Source of the DNA: Icerya purchasi | Lineage: Eukaryota; Arthropoda; Insecta; Hemiptera; Monophlebidae | Reading direction: 5' to 3' | Length of the DNA: 64,000 nt | Assembly: GCA_039619475.1 (NCBI GenBank) | Contig: CM077116.1 | Coordinates: 100,733,164 to 100,797,163 of the forward strand | Shown here: positions 1 to 11,749 of the stretch, piece after piece | Layout of the letters: the number at the start of each line of letters is the position of its first letter | Numbering within the stretch: position 1 is the stretch's first letter | Made by a program: the position numbers and the translations under genes | Notes under the pieces: generated by a model | What the model was told of the DNA's origin: nothing | What the model saw: the letters and a program-made list of their open reading frames with translations, nothing else | Database searches by the model: none

Positions 1-60
1 CTGCAAAGCGTCTGACTCGCGTCCAGGGATGCCACCACGGATTTAGTCCGCGGAATTATT
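1..60 (+). repeat. Possible tRNA-like SINE scrap at window edge
   Basis: GTCTGACTCGCGTCCAGG looks like an anticodon arm and CACGGATTTAGTCCGCG like a worn T arm with B box, at plausible spacing. It is followed by (ATT)n-type sequence such as a SINE tail. The 5' part is outside the window, so this remains weak. Confidence 0.22.
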
Positions 61-112
61 AATTATTATTTTATTAATTATTATTATTAATTATTATTAT
101 TATTAATTATTA

Positions 113-862
113 GATGAGCCAAAAAATTGGTTGCGTTTTAAAGATTTGTATTTTAAAATTTATCTACAACTATTTTACTGGGACGGTCGACCGCTAAAAA
201 CACACGTTAATTAAACTAGATACGAACATAATATTACGACGATTAATAAATATAAAATAATTCAATACGTATCTCTGTTGTCGGCCGGGTGGTGCAAGAT
301 CCTGGATGGCGGTGTCTCGTTGGTCCCTTAAATCGGTAGGTCTGCATGGGGAAATTCGGTCCGCGGTATTTTAGGAACAATTAACGAATTATACCCCGTA
401 CACTTTTTTAATTATAACAATCGGAATTACGAGCTTTCGCGTTTTTAACAGTCGAATTACAGCTAGTGGCCAACTTGAGCGAATTTTTCACTTTTTTACT
501 GGTCCGATGACCAAGACCGAAAACTATATCGTACCGACTTCGACCGTGACAAAAATTAGACTCTTCGCTCTTTTTTAGACGGTTTTGCTTGCCCTCGACT
601 CCGGCTCATTCAAGTCGTTGTTTTTCGTCGGCATGTTCTTTATGATTCGTACTATTCATTTTTTTCGAATAGTCCTCCGTGGGTGACGATGCAAAATTCC
701 TTTCTCCCTAGCCGACAACGGGATTCCACACATACGCACACTTACGCTCACACCATTTGCCCGATAGTCTATTAAATTAAATTTTTAATATTTTATTTAT
801 TTGTTAAGTTATTTTGGTTTTATTTTGTTAATTTTTTGTCGAACCATGTAATGGTCACATTA
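113..862. other. AT-rich non-coding stretch
   Basis: No exon or RNA gene seen. It begins with (ATT)n-like sequence (57-112). The part at 480-720 is less AT-rich but has no coherent frame. Confidence 0.5.
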
Positions 863-979
863 CAATAATAAAAACCAACTTTAATAACAAACAAATATAA
901 GGGTAAAAAATAATTTATAACGATAAATTATTTTTTACCCTTATATGATTTGTTTGTTATTAAAGTTAGTTTTTATTAT
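863..979. repeat. Near-perfect palindrome, arms about 56 nt
   Basis: The left arm (863-917) and right arm (924-979) pair across a 6-nt centre (918-923). I see about one internal mismatch and a 3-nt indel in the right arm. The centre-proximal part is agggtaaaaaataattta and its complement. The outer part carries ACTTTAATAACAAACAA, also found at 2984-2999 in a retroelement end. Confidence 0.85.
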
Positions 980-1740
980 ACAATTTAACGTGTACTTTTT
1001 TAGCCCTCCGAATTGAATTAATGGAACGTAAAATTATAAATAATTGATGGTTAAATTATTAAATGAAGTATACGTTATAAAAACTCGTCTTCGGCTAAAA
1101 ACGGAATATATCAGTAAAGACAAATGCTTTTTTTTTGTTGTTTTTTTTTTAACGCTTACTATACAGCAATGTGGAGGAGATGAATAAAAAATAGGAGACT
1201 ATATTTCAATCTGTACTGGGTATTCGGAACAGGTAGAAAACCGGGAGGATTGGAGAAAGAGTACAGGGGAGGCATTGTACAGGAAGACCGGGTTTTAAGA
1301 GTGGAAAATAAATCATGTTCAAAGAGAAGAACGTACTCAAAAAATATATGATCTGCATCGTAAACGTGATATGGACAAAAGAGCGATGTAGTGAAAACGG
1401 CTTACAGAAGAGGGGACTGTGGGAAACAAATGTACTATACACACTATTGTCTGAATTCGAACGAGACCTACTTCTTCAGCTAGAAAAAAAAAAAAAAAAA
1501 AAAGCAAAGAAATATTAGTGAAGATAAACACATATACGACGGTGTTTGAATGCAATAGAGATTCAAATCGTAGTGGTACTTGAAAACTGCGGGAGTGTAT
1601 CTATATGGAAAATATTAATGGTGCAAATAACTAATAGAAATGTAAATAGTAAAAAACCGGAAAACCAAAATTAGACCAATGAAAAAAGATTAAATCGAAA
1701 ATAAGTGTTGACAAATAAATGAGAAATTTTTCGATCGAAA
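980..1740. other. AT-rich non-coding stretch
   Basis: Contains an A19-type run at 1484-1503 and short chance frames only. Confidence 0.5.
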
Positions 1741-1745
1741 GTGTG

Positions 1746-1900
1746 TTTTTTTTTTTTTTTTGGCGCGTCAGCAATGAACATTACCCCAGCAGAAGTGAAA
1801 TTTTTGAGTTTCAATCTGCAGCAGTGGGATTCGAACCAGGTCCTACTAAAACGAAACACTACTGCCTAACCAACAACACGTTAGTTAATTGTCGGGGGTT
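1746..1900 (-). mobile_element. tRNA-derived SINE, family A, with poly(A) tail
   Basis: On the minus strand the A box region is TTGGTTAGGCAGTAGTG (1860-1876) and the B box is a perfect GGTTCGAATCC (1828-1838), at normal tRNA spacing. A unique body follows and ends in A16 (the T run 1746-1761). The block TTCAAAAATTTCACTT is shared with the element at 4722-4910. Target duplications were not resolved. Confidence 0.65.
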
Positions 1901-2064
1901 ATCTCTTGTTTGATCGCATTCTCTTTCTTATCAGATGGAATAATTGTTATTAGACTGGTGAGACGGTTTTTTGATTACCTAATTCTGCGGAACATACAAA
2001 AACATATTCCGAGTATGATTTTATCTACTGTTTAATCATTTGATGAAAAACCAAGAACTTCAGG

Positions 2065-2600
2065 TTATCGAAAAAATTGTCAGAATATTTTGACCGACAA
2101 TCTAGAAATGTAAAAGAATTTTACGAACTGAATGTCTTTATACCATTTATTGATCACACCAGCTGCGAACGTTCTATTTTCAAAAGATGAACGAACGCGA
2201 AAGTATCGTAAATCAGATCTGACTGCTAAAGGTATAAAAAAAAAAATGAATAATCCGCATAACTTTTACAAACAGCTAAAATTTATCATAAATGAATCGT
2301 CCGTTTCATTAAGGAGACATCTGAATTAAAGAGACAATTTTTCAGGTAACAAAAATCATTTCCACCTAAACCAGCAGATGTGTTTTTTTAGTTTGTTTCC
2401 AAATATTAAAATTCTCCCGAAAATACTTTGTACATTACCTGTTTGATATTGCCACATCTATTGAAAGAAACTTTTCAGGGCCTAAATTATTAATAAAAAC
2501 TTATTTAAGATGGTTTCAGAAAGGTTAAACGGATTGACAGTTTTGTATTTCTATTACTCCGGAAGTAATGAGAATATGCTATACTGCGTCCGCAGATTAT
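2065..2600 (+). pseudogene. hAT-family transposase remnant (C-terminal dimerisation domain)
   Basis: Three pieces match the C-terminal half of hAT transposases of the zinc-finger-MYM/52-kDa-repressor type. The frame from 2065 reads NVKEFYELNVFIPFIDH, the block before the last helical region. Near 2397 FPNIKILPKILCTLPV begins the hATC dimerisation domain. After a frame change at about 2450 comes ATSIERNFSGPKLLIKTYLR, and after another MVSERLNGLTVLYFYY (2510-2560), corresponding to the family's ATxERSFSxLxRLKTYLRSTM...ERLxGLALL. The transposase would cut and paste the element between 8-bp target duplications. Stops and frameshifts show the gene is dead. The N-terminal zinc finger and catalytic core were not seen. 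Confidence 0.78.
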
Positions 2601-2980
2601 TGAAACTCGTATAAACGTACATAATAAATTTGTATGAATTTAATTTCACGCGAATATAATGCGTACTTATTATTTTTATTTAAAATTCAATTTTTAAATA
2701 ATAGTAACCAAGTTTATATATTATTCGTAATATCTTAAAAGTTTAATCTCATTTATTTACAGATAGTTTAGTCTAAAAAATAATATTTCGGTATATATCA
2801 TATATTTAATTGTTGACGTATTATTTTTAAAATATACTTTTTCTTACATTTAATTACAAATTCTTTAATATTTTTTATAATTTACCTTTCAGTATGTAAG
2901 TGTACATATATTATGTGTTTTAGTAAAAATATTCATATCGCAAAAATAATAATCGTAGTATTATTTTATAATAAAATAAA

Positions 2981-3068
2981 CTTTAATAACAAACAATATA
3001 GTTCAATAAATTAGATAAATACCTATTTAGAAACGTTTTCGGGCATAACCCATCATCAGCTAACACTA
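2981..3068 (-). mobile_element. Penelope-like or similar retroelement end with hammerhead-like core
   Basis: On the minus strand the order is GTTAGCTGATGATGGG, then TTATGCCCGAAAACG, then TTTCTAAATAGGTATTTATC and an AT-rich end with TTGTTTGTTATTAAAGTTTA. CTGATGA followed by a GGG/CCC stem and GAAA is the layout of a hammerhead ribozyme core, which is common at Penelope-like element ends. No coding region was found beside it. The same end recurs at 10960-11042 and its last block recurs in the palindrome at 863-979. Confidence 0.45.
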
Positions 3069-3069
3069 A

Positions 3070-4720
3070 CTTAAAGGAAACTTAAAACATACATTTAACC
3101 TCCTAATTTTGTCCATTAATTGTTTCATTTTTTCCACTTTCTATTATTTTCTATGTATATTTTGTATTAGTATTTTCCTTATAATTTTTCGAAACAAGTC
3201 ATTATATATAGAGAGATATGTAGTTACAAAAAATAAACAATAGCGTGATAAAGAATTTCTATTATGAGCAAATGACACGTGTTCAGAAAAACACTATTTC
3301 TCACCTTTAAACAAATGATGGTTAAAAATTTCTTCATTTTAGTTAATCTATTTCCAATACATGCGTATTTTTTTATTTTCGTTTTAAATTTTTAATTCGC
3401 ACGGTTATCATATGTAATTTTTTTTTGGCTTTTTATGTTTTCCATATTACGATAATTTAAAATTTCCATCATACTTAACTTGCGCCAACTGTTACATTAA
3501 AGTTAAAATGTTCGAGAATTTAAATATACTTTCTTTCTTGAAAGGAAATAAATAAATAAAAAACAGACTACAATAAATTATTGAACGAAAAATTATATAT
3601 CCCTTTTGAATTATATTGTTTTTAAATTACATACTTTTTGAATTACATTCTTCTTAAATTATATTCGTTTTCCTACACAGCATATAAACAGGGCGCGAAT
3701 TCGGTTTCGGTGCTGCAATGTAATTTCAAATCGGATGATTCCTGCTAGGTGGCTTTTCGCATGTGAAAGCGCTGAGTCACTGAAGAATAAAATGTTCGAG
3801 ACTGACGTTCTCCGTTGACCATTGAAGCGAGCAATATTAAGTGGAAAACGTGAAATATGAAAATCGCAGTCTCTGAATAAAACTTTATCCATCTCAATGA
3901 AAAATAGACAAATATAAGTCAACCAAGCGCCATGCAAATTTCGAGCTTAGATATTCCCAGCTGAGCAAATTGTTAAAACGCACCACGCGCAAATATGCAT
4001 TACATATACACATATACATGTATACGTGTATATATACTATTTTTACGTAAGGTCGGTTTAACGTTTACTATTTTTGCTTCTTTTTTTTTTAACAATTTAA
4101 AGTTCAGATTTTTTGCCCCATCGTTCGAGTGGAAAATACTTGTATAACTAGACGGAATATATGTACACGTACACTTTCACCTTGCCAAAAGCGAAAGAGG
4201 GAAAAACGAATAGTCGAGATTCGTTTGCTGAGTGCCAGTGTGGAATTGGTGTAAATGGTAGAAGTAAGGCGTGTTGTAGAAGTAAAGTTTCAGTAGTCGA
4301 GCCTGATGCTGGTGTGCTATAATTACGAACTTTCACACTCGCTCAATTATCCATAGAGCGTTCATCAGTAATTATTTCAATCTTCAATGACACATCTACC
4401 ATTTATTTCCGCTTCCGTTAATTATCAAAAGCTTTTAATTAATATTTTAAACGATTTCCGCCGAAAGCTATAAGAGGCCACCATCAAATTTACGTCTCGC
4501 CATCTAGAATTTAATAAAAACAATTTAAACCGTTACATTTCGTAACTCCCCCGTGCTTACATATTGTTACATGTTGTTGAACGTGATAACGTAGTTGCGA
4601 TTTTTTTAAAAGACGCCTGTGAGATCATTTAGAGAAATTTAATAGAATCCCGCTATTTAAATACAATCAGAGACGTATTAATATAACACAGTATAGGTTG
4701 CGTATAGGCGTTTTCATATT
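3070..4720. other. AT-rich non-coding stretch
   Basis: Holds the 3603-3667 tandem repeat and TATACACATATACATG-type sequence near 4005-4035. The 92-codon minus frame at 3659-3937 shows no domain and is probably chance. Confidence 0.45.
3603..3667. repeat. Degenerate 16-18-nt tandem repeat
   Basis: Four units of the form TTTGAATTACATTCTT or TTTAAATTATATTGTT follow one another. Confidence 0.65.
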
Positions 4721-4721
4721 T

Positions 4722-4910
4722 TAGTCAGCTACTCAGACAGCGCTATTTCGTTCAGGTAAGACCTAGTTCAAATCCCGTTGCCATACACTTACACTTCAAA
4801 AATTTCACTTACGTTAAGTTAATGCTACCATAATTACCAAAGCTCACTCTGGTCGATTTTGAGTGAGCTACTGTTACAGTTGACAACAATGTTTTATTTT
4901 TAGCCGCGAA
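4722..4910 (+). mobile_element. SINE related to family A
   Basis: The A-box-like TAGTCAGCTACTCAGAC (4722-4738) and B box AGTTCAAATCC (4765-4775) are at tRNA-like spacing. Downstream, CTTCAAAAATTTCACTTACG matches the body of the 1746-1900 element on its sense strand. The remainder diverges, so it is either an old copy or a sister family. The 3' border is uncertain. Confidence 0.5.
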
Positions 4911-5935
4911 ATTAATAATAAAAAAATACTCGCAAAAAGGTGCAAAGATTGGACTAACTATTTACACGTATTATAACGATCTCTTGACCTACTAGCGCTT
5001 TAGATAAAACGCGGTTATTCTTCCGGTGGCACCGTTTTCATCTATGTCGGTGTGGTTGTTTTTTTGTTTTTTTTTCTAAAAATTAAAAATAAAATCAGCT
5101 AAAATCCCGACCATTTTCTTTTTGATAAAAGTAAATTTTCGAATTGTTTAGTCGAATCAAGCAACCAAATTTCAAAAGATTCGTAATACATTTCTGTGAA
5201 AACAAATATTGTAAATTAGAAATCGGAAATCCCGCTAATTCCTACAAACATTTAGCAAGTTTGTGAGATTTTCTTTTTTTTTATGATTTATTTTTTTCAC
5301 TTAATTAATTTTCAAAATCGGAATTGACTTTAAATTTAATAACCTTTTTTTTTTCTTTTTTTTTTTTTTCGTTTCGTTATACTTTGACAGGGGAAACACC
5401 AGTTTTAGAAGTCTTCTCTGTTGAAAAGTTAACTTGTATCACGAAGAAACTGATAGCGAGAGTCTGACTGTGACATAAAACTTTATCTTCTCGGCTGTCA
5501 GGCCCATCTCACCGTATACTCACAACTCACTCATTCTTCATTTATCAAAAACATCCCTCCCCTTCTGATTTTCATATTTTGCGCTTCAGTTGAGCTCTGT
5601 TAGTTTTTTGTTTTTTTTGCTTGTCGTGTGTACTTTCCGTGTTATTTTTTATTAGCTTTCCTTTTTGGCTCAGATGGAGAAGTTCATTCTGCCACCTGAA
5701 GAACGCTCAATAAAGAAAATAATAAAAAAAAAAAGATTACGCTTGAGAATAATCAGCGTGAGTAAATCCATGGGGACATCTGACTAATTTTGTACGTGGA
5801 GGGGTGTATTTTTGTTCGAGCCTGTTAATTAATTTACAAAATTTTAGATATTAATAATGTCGACATCCTACACATTTTCTAGCGAAAGTTAATTGCCTAG
5901 AAATTACTTTTTTCGTTTTCCATAGTGTACTTTCT

Positions 5936-5969
<34 letters not shown>

Positions 5970-8462
5970 CTTTTTTCCAATGTGCACCTGTAATGTATTA
6001 ACAATTAGCACATGTGCGGGAGCCTATTAACAGGAATTTATAAGTTATTCAGCAGTAGCTCCTTTGAGCAGTCAGCTGTGTGCTAAGTTGTTCAGGTTAC
6101 TGATATACTGAGGATATCACGGCACAACCTCCTTCCTAGCCTTCTGCGCGGTCTGTCCGGTAGCGTTGTTGTGAACATTCTTCGAATTAACGGGTTTTCA
6201 TGCATCTGTAACGCCTGATAAAAGTTTTGATAATTTTGTTGATAAATTTCTGCTACTGTTTTCACGTTCAAGTCATGTTCTTCTTTAAAACATGTAACAG
6301 TATACTCGACACAATACCGAAGACAATTTATTACTGTTTATTTAGTGTGTATCGATAATGGATATGAACTTAAATTAGTCGTTTATGGTACACATGAATC
6401 GAAGACTTGCCAATGAAACGTAAACGAAGAATAAAATGAACTTACCGAAATTGTAAATATAGGAATTTTGAGGCAATATTAAAAAACGCACAGTCGAATG
6501 GTGAGAGTGGAAATAAAACTTATTAAGAGTAGTCCAAACGCGGTCGTGTAGATTTTAATTGTATCGGCGTGTCGCGCGACGTTATGAAAACAAGCGACTT
6601 ATCTCTAAGACGCATTTGGACTTGACGGATATACCGATATGGAGATGTACCAAAGCATCAAACAGAAAGATTTCCTCCGTACGATAGTCAACACGATGTT
6701 TGTTTGGAGCGAATCTCTGCACATCGATTTAGGGATTAAGTGAGATTCAAGCGGAGGAGACTAACTCCACATCTATCCGAAGCCTCCTGAGGCTTACTCG
6801 TTTTCTCACCAGGCAAGATTTCCAGAAGCTTTTGAACCACTTTCAGTCGTATCGCGTACACTGTTTAATAGTATATATCATAAATAGCAAAAAGAACAGA
6901 GACGGTCGTTACTAATTTAAAAATAATTCTAGGATTATAATAACCATACCGTTTTCCCGTTAAAGAACTATTTTTTGTAAAAAGAAATAAAAAAAAAGAG
7001 AAGAAAAATCGGCATTATCAATGTTTGATATTCACGTGTATCATTCTGCTATTATTTAAATTATTATGTCCCCGAAAAACACGTTGCGCGAGTTCAAAAG
7101 ATATTTAATAAATGTTGCTGAAAAATAGTGTTTTAGTATTTAACTTTGGGGGAAAATATCGAAAATCGATAATCAAATTGTGAATTTCGTTACTACCAAC
7201 CCCCTACTCTGTTCTATATTAGGCAATAGATTGTCAAATGCGTTCGCATATTATGTGCTTGTTACAAAATTTTAACTGGAATAAAGCCGCTATTTATATT
7301 CGATTAAAATTTACATTTTTTACATTCGACTCGTCAACTACTCCGATCGGAAATAATACGGAAACAGCAAAACAAAATTAGAATAGCACGCGAAACGGGC
7401 CCGGAAGGAGAATATGGGAGAAAGGCGAACTTTCAACGAATGTGAATACAGAGCAGAAGGTTTGAGACCCCCCGTGTATTAGAGGAAGCGTAAATAATTA
7501 ACAGTTATCAGTTTGATTGCAAAATTAAAGAAGAGATTGAGTAAAATTAAGTGCGAACGAATAGGGGACACGGTGCAGGACTGGAGGAAGCATCAGTAAA
7601 CATGGTCACGTGACGGAGGTATAAGGAACTCTGGTGGTAATACATTTCTCCTCAAAAGTAAATCGAATTATACACAGCGAGCTGTTCAAAGCGCTGCTCG
7701 CGATATTCCGTTTGATATTTCCATTCAACCGGAATAGAGTATGGGGTTCGAGAAATCGACGTGTAAATACTTCGGAAAAGAACACAGCGGACGCGAGACA
7801 GTCGGAAGAGGCTTTAACGTACTATTTGACTTTATTACTGCTATCGCAAAAAAGCTACAACGTAGTAATATCAGTGACGATGGCCGATCATCGTAGACGT
7901 GTTCATATTATACCGGCGGATACGTTGAAATTTACACCTAAAGATGGCTTTTTATTTTCCGAATCAAACGGAGAATTTGTCAGATAGAGTTCTAAGGACA
8001 CTGAACGATTATTTGTGTTGGAGAAAAAAAGCATCCGAGCTGGTTATTGTTAAATGCGGCGAAAAATTGAACATTCCGAAAAAAAATTTATTTAAAAAAT
8101 TCTACTTTTCCAGATTTATTCGCGCTTGTCGTTAACCGAGCGCGAAAGAGTCATTTTAAAATCGTTCAGTTTAAATTTTAATTTAGTATTTAGAAAGAAA
8201 ACGAATAAAATAAAACTGGATTTTCGTTTGAATTTCGATGTTCCTGCAGCAAAAAGAGCCGGTTTTTTATTTTACATATTAAAAATAATTTAATCCAACT
8301 CGTTTGCTAGATTTCGAATAGAATGATAGATAAATAGCTCGGTTCGGTTCTGGAATTAGTCGGATAACTCCGATGGTAGAGGGTGAAAGATGTATAGTTC
8401 GGCTGGAAGTGCTCGCAGTTGTCTGTTTCTCTGTCTCTTTTCTTTTTTTTTTACCTGTTGAG
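4911..8462. other. Non-coding stretch, probably intronic
   Basis: Homopolymer T runs to 5969, then more complex sequence (6100-6860). A 117-codon frame at 7634-7987 starts at a non-ATG-like context, has no recognisable domain and is not flanked by convincing splice sites, so it is not called a gene. Confidence 0.4.
5938..5969. repeat. T32 homopolymer
   Basis: The longest pure T run in the window. It could be the poly(A) of a minus-strand retroposon extending to higher coordinates, but the sequence after it was not recognised. Confidence 0.9.
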
Positions 8463-8624
8463 GAAAACTTTGATGAAGACGGAAACGTAAATTACGTTAA
8501 TAAATTTGTGGCGGATTGTGTCGATGTCAAAGTTGCCAACGAAATTAGAACAAAGCGTTGCAGTCCGATAGACCGGAGTGCCGGCTGCTTCGTGCGAGGT
8601 GGCTGCAATGCTGACCAAAGTTAA
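8463..8624 (+). CDS. Candidate terminal exon resembling an odorant-binding protein C-terminus
   Basis: A long pyrimidine tract (8428-8452) leads to a possible acceptor, cctgttgag, ending at 8462. The frame then reads 53 codons to a TAA at 8622-8624. It contains ENFDEDGNVNYVNKFVAD, VDVKVANEIRTK and then cysteines in C-x8-C-x5-C order. Insect odorant-binding proteins are small secreted six-cysteine carriers, and the DEDGNVN turn followed by a helix and the last three cysteines recalls their C-terminal half. Against this, the family normally has eight residues between the fifth and sixth cysteines, there is an extra cysteine in VADC, the acceptor has G at -3, and I found no upstream exon carrying the first cysteines. 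It could be a decayed paralogue, an orphan exon or chance. No membrane segment is present. Confidence 0.35.
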   Translation, partial: ENFDEDGNVNYVNKFVADCVDVKVANEIRTKRCSPIDRSAGCFVRGGCNADQS

Positions 8625-9010
8625 TCTGCGGTTATGTCAAACGGAGCAGCCAGGCAACAATCTATCAGCAGAGTGCAGCATGGTGAACTATGTCTAGTAG
8701 AGTAGGCTATTAATTTAAAGCATTTGCCACATGCAGTATTATCCGCCGCTAGCTATCGGGCATTAATCGAACCCAAACTGACAATATAATGCCGTCGTCA
8801 GTATAATGTCGCCTTGTGCCCCTGTTCAATTTCGGCCGTAATACTTGACTCGCTAATAATTATCTTGCCCCCGCCAAGCAGCTCTCTTCGTTAATAATTA
8901 ACTCTGCCCAACCAGTTTCTTCCGCGGAAAAATTATTATTTTGTAATGCTTCTTCCGCGGCAGTCGCGAAAATACACCCTCTCTTTCTGTCAGCTGTTTA
9001 GAAATTTACC
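8625..9010. promoter_or_regulatory. Candidate intronic regulatory island
   Basis: Single-copy, compositionally balanced sequence in AT-rich surroundings. It has homeodomain-type cores (gctaataattatc, cgttaataattaac), a duplicated TTCTTCCGCGG (8918-8928 and 8950-8960) and a repeated TATAATG(C)CGTCG / TATAATGTCG. These features fit an enhancer. Function is inferred only. Confidence 0.3.
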
Positions 9011-10959
9011 AGAATTTATCGCTGCGCTACAATTGTATGTACGGAATTTTTCTTCCGTCCCCGTTCGTGGTATACGCAAAGTCGAATCGTTTTACCTGCC
9101 GGCAACGACCGCTGATTAATGACTTTAGCGTCGAGTGTACTCTTCAGGATGATGGTTATCTCTTAAAAGGAATTTCTTTAATCGATTCGTCATCGAAAAC
9201 GGTTCGAAATCCGGAAATATAGAAAGCACCCGGACAGTGTTAAGATGAAAAAGCAATAGTAGTATATAAATCTGGCAATGGAAAAACTGCACCGACAGTG
9301 TTGCTTGAGACTTAATTGCTGACGCATCGAACTTTCAAGTCAACCAACATGTTAACGAGATAACTGTTAACAGTGTAACGCGCAACTCAAAATCATCCAC
9401 GTAAATCCAAACAGGTCGTAAGTATTAACACTGCACATATGATGCGGCATTATATTTAAAATCCCAGTCGTAAATAAATCACAAAACGAGGATACTCCTT
9501 TATATCTTCAATTCGCTATTTACAGTTAATAACCGTATTGTTTCAATATATACACTAAAGCGTTTAAAAATATCATATACTCACCGAAGCAAATTATTTC
9601 GAAGTGAGTCTGAGATATCCCTTGCACGATTGTAAAGGTTCACTACTAAGTTAGCATCGGTGGGAGTGGTTTCTTTCATTCGGGGCCAGTTTTATTTTTC
9701 TAGATCTGATCCCCGAGACTATTAGGAGTAGCAACTTGAGTTTGAAAAGAGACATATACTATAGATGCGAGAATTTCTTGTATTTAATTATATTAAAGGT
9801 AGAGAGAACTGCTTTCATTAGTGCAAAATGAGAGTTGTTTCTGCAGTATGATGAGCGGTACCACCGCGTATTTCTCAGTTCCGCTGTACAGACAAAAGAC
9901 TTTTTTTCCTGCTCCTTTTAGTGCTTCCTTTTTCCCTTTCTTCCCAACTCCTGTTATGATTCCCCTCTTACTTTCCTTTGTACTTTCCATTTCTGATCGC
10001 ATAGCTTTTCAATCTTTTAGGTAGTTGTTCTTGCTTCTTTCCTTTCTATTTGTTTCTGGGTTAAGGTCTTTGGTTGACGAGTCTAATGGGGAGAGGGGAC
10101 TTTTTTTTTTTTTTTTTGGTCATCTCAGGTACCTCGAATTCTTAAAGAGCAAAAATACCAAGACACGAGGTGATTACTATTCGCAGATAAGAAACTAGAG
10201 ATTTTACCGAGCTTTGGAACTAGCGGTAATCGAGAGAAGCCCCCGCTATTAAAAGAGGGAAATCTAGCATGCCGGACGTTGTACCAAAACAAAAAACGAA
10301 AAATTCGGAGAAAAAATGAGAGAACGTGGCTGGTGCGCAACGATTTTAGGCGGGAATTTTTAATCGCAGCTTATCTTTCAGTCTGATAAAACATTAATCG
10401 TATATATAAATTATTAGGCAATCAAGAGTACCTTCAATCACTCACGATTTGGGCATCGCGCAATAATGGCTTTGCTGCAATTCATTTTTTTCCTAATATC
10501 GTGTAAATCGAGAAGAACATCCATATAACTTCGCTTAAAATCGCGCAATAATTTATATTTAAGCACCGATAATGGTTTTGTTTATTTTTTTTCCTTTTTA
10601 TATTTTTGGGCATGCCTCAACTATGAACATTATAATCCGGTATAAGTGAAATTTTCAGATGTAGTCCCTGTGTGAGGCAGCGAGATATTCTCCAAGCGAA
10701 TGAATCACAACTAACTAAGCAACAAGAGGTTGCGTGGTATAACTGGCTTAGTAGATAATATTAATCCATCTGTGTTTTCCCTACTGGAAAATTTCCGTTT
10801 CAGACTTAACTGTCCCATGATATACACACTTGACGTAGTATGAGATTTTTGCAATTTACAGAACTGTGTATTAAAAATCGCGATTATTCATATCGAGAAT
10901 ACTGAAGATCCCCTGTGGGATAATTATTTAAATTATTATTAAAATAAATATAATTACAG
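9011..10959. other. Non-coding stretch, nothing recognised
   Basis: Single-copy sequence with a T18 run at 10101-10118. The overlapping frames near 9800-10340 on both strands are low-complexity and not supported. Confidence 0.4.
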
Positions 10960-11042
10960 AAATAGCAAACAGAAGCGTTATGTACAATAATGTATTTATC
11001 GGCAGGAACGTTTTCGGATCTAGCCCACCAACAGCTAACAGT
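10960..11042 (-). mobile_element. Second copy of the hammerhead-like retroelement end
   Basis: The minus strand reads GTTAGCTGTTGGTGGG, CTAGATCCGAAAACGTT and then ATAAATAC further on, aligning with the 2981-3068 copy, including GTTAGCTG, TGGG, CCGAAAACGTT and an ATAAATA tail. The CTGATGA core is mutated to CTGTTGG here, so any ribozyme activity would be lost. The boundaries are approximate. Confidence 0.45.
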
Positions 11043-11749
11043 GGCAGGAACATCTCTATTTTGCGAGATACATCGTTGGAAATAAATTGAGTACATGTAT
11101 AGATAGAGTGAAAACCGATTGTGGGATCTGAAATAAATGGAGAATTTAAAGGACAAGTTAAAGAAGACGCGATTTGGAAAAAATGAGGAATTCGTTTTTA
11201 AAAGGGGGATTCAAAATCTCATTTTTCTTTTTTATTAGTTTTTATTTATTTATCGTCTTTTTTTATTTATTTATTTTTTTCGTTCGCACTTTCTACTTGA
11301 AACGTTCTTGCAGATAAGTATTACATATGTCATTTTTGCTTGTTCGCCATTCTTGGAATTATATTTAAATACCACTCCGGGAAATAGGTCGGTAGAATTT
11401 AATATAATTACAAGTAATTTTCTTATATTTAAGGTTACTCATGCATGGACGCTATTTCCATTGTCCGGTTAAAGTTTTAACGAAGATGAATGTTGCCGAA
11501 ATTAATTAATTAATCAGAAAAATAAACGTTTGTTTGTTTGTTTGTTTGTCATTCCTGTACCGCTGCAGAGAGGGGCCATGCTGAAATTTTCAGGGTGCAT
11601 TCGTCGCGTCCTAATAAAGGTTTTAAGGTACGGCTGCTGAGTTTTCTGGGTTCGTCTACAAGGACATTGGCTCAAGAACAAAGGAACAAAAAGACACGAT
11701 TAGAGATAGCCGCAAAAAATAATCAACAGTTCGGATAATAGAAAGAGAA
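11043..11749. other. AT-rich stretch between two transposon remnants
   Basis: Contains the (GTTT)n repeat. The part at 11550-11740 may be the 3' UTR of the minus-strand LINE relic, but no tail confirms it. Confidence 0.35.
11527..11549. repeat. (GTTT)n microsatellite
   Basis: Five to six GTTT units. Confidence 0.9.

Noticed and set aside
7634..7987. 117-codon plus frame
   Set aside because: No domain, and an overlapping second frame looks equally open. No convincing splice sites at its edges.
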